Source of the DNA: Desulfobacteraceae bacterium
GTDB lineage: Bacteria > Desulfobacterota > DSM-4660 > Desulfatiglandales > JALVMZ01
Direction of reading: 5' to 3'
NCBI GenBank assembly: GCA_027032655.1
Contig: JALVMZ010000242.1
Coordinates: forward strand, 1-15,013
DNA: 15,013 nt
Each line of letters begins with the position of its first letter. Within the stretch, counting starts at the first letter, position 1. The position numbers were made by a program, and so were the translations under genes. The notes beneath the pieces are model-generated. The model was not told where the DNA came from. It worked only from the letters and a program-made list of their open reading frames with translations, and did no database searches. This document shows positions 1 through 6,706 of the stretch, piece after piece.

Positions 1-260
1 CCGAATTTTGTATGGGGGTTAAAAAATACTTGAAAAACCATCCGGGACCTCTGTTATTAGAGAGAAAAGGTATAGCAGGAAAAATGGTATTAGCAAAGGA
101 TATGAGGTCAGAAGAATTAATGTTTCGTCGGAATATGGAACTTTCACTGAATGACTTTTTTATTCTGATGTGCTTGGCCTGTTTGTCCGAGTTCCACCAC
201 AATCCGTGCCAATGGTTGATACCACTATATCTTGTAGGACCCTCGGAAAACTGTGAAAGA
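1..260. other. Left edge, no gene recognised
   Basis: No gene can be named here. On the plus strand a frame is open from the window edge through position 269. Its first ~50 codons look protein-like (charged, with PGPLLLERKGIAGK near the start), but after about position 165 the translation becomes cysteine- and histidine-rich and unconvincing. A second plus frame, from about 150 to 253, gives a better-looking tail (SDVLGLFVRVPPQSVPMVD) ending in TGA. The 3' end of a plus-strand gene with one frame break is therefore possible. The minus strand also has an open frame, so this is weak. The region lies just beyond the end of the cbiK operon. Confidence 0.2.
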
Positions 261-278
261 CCACATTTATAAATGTGG
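261..278. repeat. Perfect 18-bp palindrome at the end of cbiK
   Basis: CCACATTTATAAATGTGG reads the same on both strands with no mismatch. It overlaps the last codons and stop of cbiK (stop at 269-267). On the minus strand it is followed only by a weak TCTTT run. It may be a poor intrinsic terminator or 3' stabiliser, or a protein-binding site. The absence of a natural loop and of a long U-tract makes a classical terminator doubtful. Confidence 0.4.
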
Positions 279-1043
279 AATCATATTCATTGCCTCTTTA
301 ATATGCCTGATAAATATCTTTACAATCTCTTTTCTCTCCCCAAGCCCTCTTCTATCAACAGATATTGATATACCCCTCTCCATCAGGAGTCGCCTCCATG
401 AGGCCTCTTTCTCTAAGATATCTTTATAAAAATGGGTTCCAGTCACAAGCATGAATGGAACCAGGGTAACTTTCTTGATCTCTGATTTGAATATCTTCTT
501 AAATATTTTTTCCTCTGAAGGCGTCCCTTCCAACACACCCACATATATATTCTGGCCTATGCGCTTTCTCAGGAAATGCTGTAGTGCAATATAGCTTGTC
601 CAGGCAGGATGATCGGTTCCATGCCCAATAAGGACATATGCCTGTCTTTCCTGTAAATAGAATTCATTTGCAAAGAGCTCCGCCACTTCCTGATAATCAT
701 ATGGTTCTGTAAGCAACGGAAATCCCACTGATGTCCTTATATTAGCAGATTGTATCTCCTGAACCATCCGAAAGAATTCATGTCCCCATAAAATGTGGAG
801 TGACTGCACTACTGCCCATTCATAGCCTTCCAACCTGAGCTCATTCAGTATCTGAGCAGGTCCCTTTAACTCCATACCTTTTTTTACTTTCATACTATCT
901 CTAATAATTCTTGATGAATATGCCCAGATGATTTTATTGTCCTTGAACCTTTCCCTGAAAATATAATCCATAAATCTGTAAGTTTCAAATGCACTAGTTG
1001 TGGTTCCAAATGCAACAATCACTACTGGAATGTCCTTTACCAT
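267..1043 (-). CDS. cbiK: CbiK-type anaerobic cobaltochelatase, 258 aa
   Basis: The family inserts Co2+ into sirohydrochlorin (or its oxidised factor II form) at the start of the oxygen-independent cobalamin pathway, without ATP. The sequence shows the CbiK layout: an N-terminal VAFGTTTSAFETY strand-turn, Glu89 in GHEF, His141 in LIGHGTDH and His204 in TGTHFYKD. These correspond to the Glu and two His that bind metal in Salmonella CbiK. A frame exists upstream to an ATG at 1112, but I chose the ATG at 1043. It has a GAGG element 7 nt upstream, gives the usual family length, and overlaps the stop of the CobN-like gene (ATGGTAA), which implies translational coupling. There is no signal peptide, so it is cytoplasmic, unlike the periplasmic CbiK form known in Desulfovibrio. 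It is the last gene of the riboswitch operon. Related CbiX/HemH chelatases are less likely given the length and motifs. Confidence 0.88.
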   Translation of the reverse strand: MVKDIPVVIVAFGTTTSAFETYRFMDYIFRERFKDNKIIWAYSSRIIRDSMKVKKGMELKGPAQILNELRLEGYEWAVVQSLHILWGHEFFRMVQEIQSANIRTSVGFPLLTEPYDYQEVAELFANEFYLQERQAYVLIGHGTDHPAWTSYIALQHFLRKRIGQNIYVGVLEGTPSEEKIFKKIFKSEIKKVTLVPFMLVTGTHFYKDILEKEASWRRLLMERGISISVDRRGLGERKEIVKIFIRHIKEAMNMIPHL

Positions 1044-4000
1044 CTCCCTGACCTCACCCACCCGAAACATATTAGTGCCAAAAATCCCACAACAATCACT
1101 ACCACCAACCATGATGACCCCGATGATGTTATTTTTATATCTTCGGCCTTTTCTTCCACCATCTCAAACCCTTTTAATTTTTTACTCTTTGTTTTGGCGA
1201 TGTTTTCTTCCTCCTTCTTGATCTCTTTGATGATTCTTGCAAGAGATCCCCTGATCTGTCTATTTTTTCTTTCACTCTCCTCCAGTGTTTTCCCTGTAGC
1301 CTGGGAAAGCACCATCTTGAATTGCTCCATCTGTTCATGGGGAAGCAATCCATAAAGTGATATAATGTTAACAACAAATTGCTGGAGCATCGGATTATTG
1401 CAAGTATGTTCACAGCAGGCCAGACCCTTTTGGATAACATCCCGAACATAGGTTTTTACCAGATCTTTCTTGATCTCTTCAGGTGCCTTCCAATAACCTT
1501 TTCTGATTACTTCGAGCATTCGGGCTGAAATGGATTGCTCTGCCCATGGATTATTCTTTTTAAAGAAATCTTTTAACCCAAGCTTGTATTTATCTTTTAT
1601 ATACACCTCGTAAATCTGATGCCAATGGGCATTGTCCACAGCAAAAGGGGTAGTAACCTGAAAACCCCAGAGATATTCAACAAATTTATCCATCAGCCTG
1701 GCACCGGCATATCCTTCTTTTTTCATCCTCTCTATCCATCTTGGATTCAGGTATCGTGTCCTGAGGGACTTGCCTATTGACTTTGACAGATCCTCAAGGA
1801 TCACATCTTTTCCATTTTGAAGATTTGCTACCCTTACATCCGGGTATTGGCCTGCCTGAGTTTTAACAGCAAGGGACAGCCCCCCCAGGAAGGCATACAT
1901 GTCATCGTTATCCAGCATATAGTAAAGATTGGAAGATCTTGTATGCATAGTAATCTGGACATCTCTAAGATTATCCTTATAGAGATTCTCAAGGTGCTTA
2001 CCCCACAAATCCTCTCCATAGGCAAAAGAATAGTGATGTATGAACAGATCTGCTATCTCCTGGTCTGTGTCCCATACTCCGCTATTTGGAATCATGGATT
2101 GAATAGCATGGACATATGCCCCTGGCATGGGTCCAAACACCCTGGCCTGGCTCAAGATGCGTGCCTTTTCCTTGCTGCAGCCCTTTTCAATAAGGGTGGC
2201 CTCCACCTTCTTGCTATTGATAGAAACAAAATTCTCTATATCCCTTAACGAAGCAGCCATACGAACAGCCTTATCAATCATCCGTATTATCTGTGCATAG
2301 CTGTCACGGAAGAGTCCAGAGGTCTGAACCAGGACATCTATCCTGGGACGTTTCAGAATTGAACCTGGAATTGGTCTGATATCCACCACCTTTTCTTTTC
2401 TGTCCCATACTGGCACAATCCCTAAAAGATTGAGTATGGCTCCCACAGTGGCTCCCTCGTTTCTCTGGAGTTCAGTGCTCCATAGTATAATACCTATCTT
2501 CTCAGGGTATTTCCCGTGTTTTTTGATAAAATCCTTAATCATCTGATCAGCAATCTGTTTTCCCATGGCATAAGCCTCTTTTGAAGGAACCTTATCCACA
2601 CTGAAGCCGTAAAAATTCCTTCCAGTGGGTAAGGCCTCTGGATTCCTCACAGGATCATTGCCTTCTCCAGGTAGAATATAGCCTCCTTCCAGTGCCTCCA
2701 AAAGGGATTTGAGTTCAATATCACCAGATTCTTTAATCTTCTGTAATATCTCTTCTTGATTAATCTCAGGGCTCATAGATATGATGGCATCTCTTAGATA
2801 TTTTAGTGATTCCCCCACAGGAGAGAGACCAAAGGTATGGAGGCCATAGGGGATGAGTTTTTCCCTCAATTCCAATAAATAGTGTTCTATCTTTTCAATT
2901 GCCTGATCATCTATTTCAGTTAATCCAATATCCTGTTGAATTCCAAGTTTTTTTATTAACTTCTTAATTGTTCCAATCTTTTTCATAGCAAGAGATTCAT
3001 TCTTTGCCTTTGCATTGTGATACTGATCTATAAGATCTGAAAGTTTTCTGTATTCCTCGTAAAGCCCTCCTTTTCTGAAGGAGGGGGTCAGATGATCAAT
3101 GATCACCCCCCTGCCTCTCCTCTTTGCCTGTATTCCCTCTCCGATGTTGTCTACAATATATGGATAAATGTTTGGAATATCCTGGATAAGCACTTCAGGA
3201 GAGCATGAAAGAGAAAGTCCTATCTGTTTGCCAGGAAGCCATTCATGTGTCCCGTGTTTTCCCAAACTTATTATGGCATCTGCATGGAATCTCTTTTTCA
3301 ACCATAGATAAAAGGCTATATACTGGTGATGAGGGTATACTTTGGGGTCATGGTAAAGCTTTACCGGGTCTTCACAGAATCCTCTGTTCGGCTGAGGGGC
3401 AAGTATAATATTTCCAAGCCAGATAGCAGGGATAATAATCTCTTTATTAATTGTCATAATCTTTGAATCTTCAGGCCTTCCCCATTGCCTCTCAACCATT
3501 TTTTTAAACTCATCATCTAACTCATTGAACCACTTTTTATAGACAGAGATAGGAATCCTTATTGCCTGATTATATGTGAGAAGTCTCTCAAGCTCTCCCG
3601 GGGCCCATGATCCTATATTACGACCGGAGCGGAGAATCATCTCTTTTACTTCTTGCTGGCTTGGGGTTCGATCTATCCTATATCCTCTGGCCTTTAAGGC
3701 TTTTAAGATTACTGAGATTGATCCAAAACAGTTCATATATGATGCACCAATATTTTGCTTGCCTGGGGGATGATTCCAGTAGAGTATTGCTATCTTCTTT
3801 TCCTTATTGGGCTTTAATTTTAAATTATGCCACGCCTTGATTCTTTTCACCAGAAATCCTATTTCATTTTCCATAGGGACTGTATCATATACAGTTCCAC
3901 CATCTATTGTTTTCACAGAGGTCTTTCCACCCACCATGTTAGGCTCTATGGCTCCATTCTGCTCAGGTGTGCACACCTGCCATGATACCCGTATAGAGGA

Positions 4001-4927
4001 TATCCCTTTTGGACTTTTTTTCCATTGGCTGATTGTGATTGCGTGGGCCTGGAGGGGGATAAATACAGGCACGTTTATTTTGCGGAGGATGTGAAGGGTC
4101 TTTTCAGGAAATCCGCTCATGAATCTGGATGAAAAACTCACTATTGCATCTACACGAGATGTTCCTTTTCTATCAAGGAAGAATTGCTCCAATAAGATGT
4201 GATAAGGTGGCCGTCCAAACACTGGCAAAACATTTATTCCTTCCTTTTCAAGAGAATGAATAAGGCAAGCCTCTATCTTACCCTTTGACCTGACCACTGA
4301 TGTTGAAAAAGTGTGTATCCCAACCCAGAATCCCTTTTCATTATACAACCCCATAGTCCTGTACCATTTCATAAAATCTTCAAATGATAAAAATATTTGA
4401 GGAGCTTCAGGATGAAATATACCAGATGGCGGCAAAACAAAGGGTGGATCATAGGTAGTATTCTCTCCTGCTCTGGATAAAACCATAAGGATAAGGTTTT
4501 TTATATTCTCTCGGGTTGAAGGTTGATAGTATTGCTCTGTGCTTAAATCAGGTGATATTCCTTTTTTCTTAAGTCTCTCAGCCAGATATCCACAGCGAAG
4601 ACTGTAAACCTTGGTATCCTTTCCAAGGATTCCAGATAGAAAGAGATCAAATTCCCGATTCATAAAGTCTGCCAAAACAATATCGGCCTTCCTTACCTCA
4701 TCTCTTATATCCCTTGTTCCTATATCCCTTTCAGTATAAAAAGCAAATCGCCATTGCCTGGAAAGTCCTTTCAGTTTTTCCACATCCTCCAGTGCCTTTT
4801 GCACAATAAGGCTATCTCCTCCCTGCACAAACAAAATGATACTTTTACTGCTATTCTGGCTGGCCATGGTAGTTAGAGGGAAAAACCAGAGGAAGACAAC
4901 AATAAACAGCATTCTATTTGTCTTCAT
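1037..4927 (-). CDS. Membrane-anchored periplasmic CobN-like chelatase (HmuS-like), 1296 aa
   Basis: This is a CobN/BchH/ChlH-superfamily tetrapyrrole metal-chelatase subunit. Motifs in order: HPPGKQNIGASYMN (~386-398), GKHGTHEWLPGKQIGLS (~556-572, the superfamily hallmark), PGEGNDPVRNPEALPTGRN (~753-771), WSTELQRNEGATVG (~816-829), and ACCEHTCNN near the C-terminus. Unlike cytoplasmic CobN it begins with a signal peptide (hydrophobic residues 6-20, likely cleavage after TMA) and ends with a single membrane helix (about 1271-1290), so the catalytic body should face the periplasm. No CobS/CobT or ChlI/ChlD AAA+ partner is present in the window. The start at 4927 has an excellent SD (GAGGAGG, 6 nt) and lies inside the end of the DUF2149 gene (14-nt overlap). 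From memory it most resembles HmuS of Bacteroidetes hmu loci, which acts on haem. The B12 riboswitch upstream points instead to a corrinoid or cobalt. The direction of the reaction (insertion or removal of metal) cannot be read from sequence. Confidence 0.88.
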   Translation of the reverse strand: MKTNRMLFIVVFLWFFPLTTMASQNSSKSIILFVQGGDSLIVQKALEDVEKLKGLSRQWRFAFYTERDIGTRDIRDEVRKADIVLADFMNREFDLFLSGILGKDTKVYSLRCGYLAERLKKKGISPDLSTEQYYQPSTRENIKNLILMVLSRAGENTTYDPPFVLPPSGIFHPEAPQIFLSFEDFMKWYRTMGLYNEKGFWVGIHTFSTSVVRSKGKIEACLIHSLEKEGINVLPVFGRPPYHILLEQFFLDRKGTSRVDAIVSFSSRFMSGFPEKTLHILRKINVPVFIPLQAHAITISQWKKSPKGISSIRVSWQVCTPEQNGAIEPNMVGGKTSVKTIDGGTVYDTVPMENEIGFLVKRIKAWHNLKLKPNKEKKIAILYWNHPPGKQNIGASYMNCFGSISVILKALKARGYRIDRTPSQQEVKEMILRSGRNIGSWAPGELERLLTYNQAIRIPISVYKKWFNELDDEFKKMVERQWGRPEDSKIMTINKEIIIPAIWLGNIILAPQPNRGFCEDPVKLYHDPKVYPHHQYIAFYLWLKKRFHADAIISLGKHGTHEWLPGKQIGLSLSCSPEVLIQDIPNIYPYIVDNIGEGIQAKRRGRGVIIDHLTPSFRKGGLYEEYRKLSDLIDQYHNAKAKNESLAMKKIGTIKKLIKKLGIQQDIGLTEIDDQAIEKIEHYLLELREKLIPYGLHTFGLSPVGESLKYLRDAIISMSPEINQEEILQKIKESGDIELKSLLEALEGGYILPGEGNDPVRNPEALPTGRNFYGFSVDKVPSKEAYAMGKQIADQMIKDFIKKHGKYPEKIGIILWSTELQRNEGATVGAILNLLGIVPVWDRKEKVVDIRPIPGSILKRPRIDVLVQTSGLFRDSYAQIIRMIDKAVRMAASLRDIENFVSINSKKVEATLIEKGCSKEKARILSQARVFGPMPGAYVHAIQSMIPNSGVWDTDQEIADLFIHHYSFAYGEDLWGKHLENLYKDNLRDVQITMHTRSSNLYYMLDNDDMYAFLGGLSLAVKTQAGQYPDVRVANLQNGKDVILEDLSKSIGKSLRTRYLNPRWIERMKKEGYAGARLMDKFVEYLWGFQVTTPFAVDNAHWHQIYEVYIKDKYKLGLKDFFKKNNPWAEQSISARMLEVIRKGYWKAPEEIKKDLVKTYVRDVIQKGLACCEHTCNNPMLQQFVVNIISLYGLLPHEQMEQFKMVLSQATGKTLEESERKNRQIRGSLARIIKEIKKEEENIAKTKSKKLKGFEMVEEKAEDIKITSSGSSWLVVVIVVGFLALICFGWVRSGRW

Positions 4928-5291
4928 GGGTATCCTCCTCTTCTGGAATATATACTATTCGGCCATCTTTCAACCGATAAGCTGTGCCAAGCTTTATACC
5001 CTCTTCTCCGCCAATCTTCTTATCAGTAATTTTCGTTACCTTAATTTCTCTTCCTTTTTTTGTTATGATTTTCCATTGCCCTTCAGCCTTTTTCATAATC
5101 GTAATTTCACTTTCAGGATTAAAAAAATCCAGTATCTGGTATGTGGCCATGAGCGAGAGAAACAGAGCAACAATAAATACAAGGGCTATATCAAAAAGAT
5201 TCGCCACACCTTGCAATGGCTCATGTTCTTTACTATTTAAAAGCCTGTTCAATCGTCTTTTTCGTAGATATTTCACTTTGGATTTCTCCAT
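4914..5291 (-). CDS. DUF2149 protein, ExbD-shaped, 125 aa (HmuV-like)
   Basis: This is a small bitopic protein: a basic N-terminal cytoplasmic tail (KYLRKRRLNRLL), one membrane helix at about 31-51, then a soluble periplasmic domain rich in Lys and Glu. The helix carries Asp34 near its cytoplasmic end (NLFDIALVFIVALFLSLM), the position of the essential Asp in ExbD/TolR/MotB helices. The length and layout fit the DUF2149 family, which sits beside MotA/TolQ/ExbB-type proteins and CobN homologues. It overlaps the ExbB-like gene upstream by 59 nt and the CobN-like gene downstream by 14 nt, so all three are probably co-translated. The SD before 5291 is weak, as expected for a coupled start. Role inferred: stator partner that passes proton-motive force to the CobN-like protein or the receptor. 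The family name comes from context and topology. Confidence 0.72.
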   Translation of the reverse strand: MEKSKVKYLRKRRLNRLLNSKEHEPLQGVANLFDIALVFIVALFLSLMATYQILDFFNPESEITIMKKAEGQWKIITKKGREIKVTKITDKKIGGEEGIKLGTAYRLKDGRIVYIPEEEDTHEDK

Positions 5292-5913
5292 TTGAAAACC
5301 TAATCTTTGTCAACATCTCTGCTATTAATTCAATGCAGAGCATGTCCTGTGTCATCCATCTACCCTTTACAGCTGAAAAAAAGTATGCACTGATTCCAAG
5401 TGCAATTCCCACAACTGTAGTTGTAAAGGCCAATATGAGATTGGAAGAAAGCTGTGCTATATTTCCCTGGGTAAGTCCTGCAAGTCCATTACCCATAGGT
5501 ATCAATGTTCCCATTAACCCGAGGCTCGGCCCAATACGAACAATCATATTTATTTTCTCAACTTCTTTAAGTAAAGACTGCTCTTTTCTCTGGATCAATT
5601 CTTCTATTCTTTCTTCCCAAAATAATGCTCCATGATTTAAAGTCTCTTCAATATCTTTTATAAAGGATATTACTGCAGGAGAAAGGCTTGAAGCCAATTC
5701 TGGCGGAATGGATTCTTTAGTAGATATCAGTTCCATGGATTCAAATAGAGGACCCTTTAAGTCTTTCTGTCTTCGCCTAATCCATTCTCCTATAAATCCT
5801 CCAGTGTATATCACGATCCATATACATAGACCTATCAATAGCACAACTACCGGGTAAAGAAGAGCTGAAGATATCACATAAAGAACTGTCTGAAACAAAG
5901 GAAAGATATTCAT
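5233..5913 (-). CDS. MotA/TolQ/ExbB-family proton channel, 226 aa (HmuU-like)
   Basis: Inner-membrane component of a proton-driven energy-transducing complex. It has three predicted membrane helices (about 12-36, 125-145, 160-183) with a cytoplasmic domain between the first two. The family signature GPSLGLMGTLIPM is at 128-140, followed by a polar third helix with FTTTVVGIALG, where Thr residues line the channel in ExbB/TolQ/MotA. The start is fixed by an ATGA overlap with the stop of the 253-aa membrane gene, preceded by GGGAGAGAGG. Its partner is most likely the DUF2149 protein encoded next, which mimics ExbD. Known ExbB/ExbD pairs power TonB. No tonB gene is in the window, so this pair may serve the CobN-like protein directly or use a TonB encoded elsewhere. 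Confidence 0.85.
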   Translation of the reverse strand: MNIFPLFQTVLYVISSALLYPVVVLLIGLCIWIVIYTGGFIGEWIRRRQKDLKGPLFESMELISTKESIPPELASSLSPAVISFIKDIEETLNHGALFWEERIEELIQRKEQSLLKEVEKINMIVRIGPSLGLMGTLIPMGNGLAGLTQGNIAQLSSNLILAFTTTVVGIALGISAYFFSAVKGRWMTQDMLCIELIAEMLTKIRFSNGEIQSEISTKKTIEQAFK

Positions 5914-6671
5914 TTCCTCTCTCCCATTGAAAAATATGATCTTATGAATCCTAACATCACAAGGAAAACAACAGAGCCTGCAAAAACTCCGATATCTCTA
6001 AACTGTAAGTTGCTGGACACATTATTACTGCAAGCCATAGCATATACAGTCTTTATCTGGTGACAAATGGGAGCTATGATGATTGTAAGCAGAAAGTATA
6101 CCACAACAAGACACATTACTGTTCCCAGGAATTGCCCCCTCAGAGAGAACTTATCTTTGAGTAAGCATGTGATGCTTAGGATAAAAACCACGATACTCCA
6201 AAAAAGCAAGAAGGAGCCAAGCATAACCACCAAAGGGACATGACTCAAAAGAGATAATGACATTGATAGATTGAGAAAGATAACTATGACACACACAGGA
6301 CAAGGAATTATAAGCGAAATAGCTGGAACTGAAAGACTGATTAAATTATTAACAGGCTGAGAAAAGATGAGCAATCTGACTCCCCAAAAAAGAAAACCCA
6401 TTGCCAAGAGAAGATGAAACAACATGGCGTATCGCATCATATTAAAGAGATAGTTAATGTAATCTGAGAGTTTAAAATGAACAATTATAAAATATAGTCC
6501 CCAAAATAGTGCCAGATAAAGTATAAAAGTTCCAAAAAAAATTATGAATTTCTTGGTAAACTCAACTTCTTTAGAAAACAGGATTGGTGCAAGACCCAGC
6601 CCCACCTTTATGCCAAATGAGGCAAAGGCCAAGCACCCTCCTGTTAACCATAGTTCTTTTAGCAATGTCAT
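5910..6671 (-). CDS. Polytopic membrane protein with PCPVC motif, 253 aa (HmuT/DUF2162-like)
   Basis: Very hydrophobic protein with about six or seven membrane helices (about 6-30, 42-66, 78-102, 110-133, 139-168, 178-203, 226-247). It carries the dithiol motif PCPVC at 123-127 inside a helix (SLIIPCPVCVIVIFLNL), the kind of intramembrane Cys pair seen in DsbD/CcdA-type electron carriers and in DUF2162 predicted transporters. Two more Cys lie in a loop (~203-215). It stands between the receptor and the ExbB-like gene and overlaps the latter by ATGA. Possible roles, all inferred: inner-membrane permease for the imported metal or tetrapyrrole, or carrier of reducing equivalents to the periplasmic CobN-like protein. 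The SD before 6671 is weak. The DUF2162 assignment is from recalled motif and neighbourhood only. Confidence 0.6.
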   Translation of the reverse strand: MTLLKELWLTGGCLAFASFGIKVGLGLAPILFSKEVEFTKKFIIFFGTFILYLALFWGLYFIIVHFKLSDYINYLFNMMRYAMLFHLLLAMGFLFWGVRLLIFSQPVNNLISLSVPAISLIIPCPVCVIVIFLNLSMSLSLLSHVPLVVMLGSFLLFWSIVVFILSITCLLKDKFSLRGQFLGTVMCLVVVYFLLTIIIAPICHQIKTVYAMACSNNVSSNLQFRDIGVFAGSVVFLVMLGFIRSYFSMGERK

Positions 6672-6706
6672 ATTTTCTCATCAATACTTATCATTAATTT
6701 TTGACA

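Noticed and set aside
3205..3408. Plus-strand open frames within the CobN-like, receptor and reductase genes
   Set aside because: They lie entirely inside well-supported minus-strand genes, have no SD and no recognisable domains; they are shadow frames.
1037..4927. Ordinary aerobic cobaltochelatase subunit CobN
   Set aside because: A signal peptide, a C-terminal membrane helix, the absence of CobS/CobT nearby and the ExbB/DUF2149 partners point to the membrane-anchored HmuS-like group instead.
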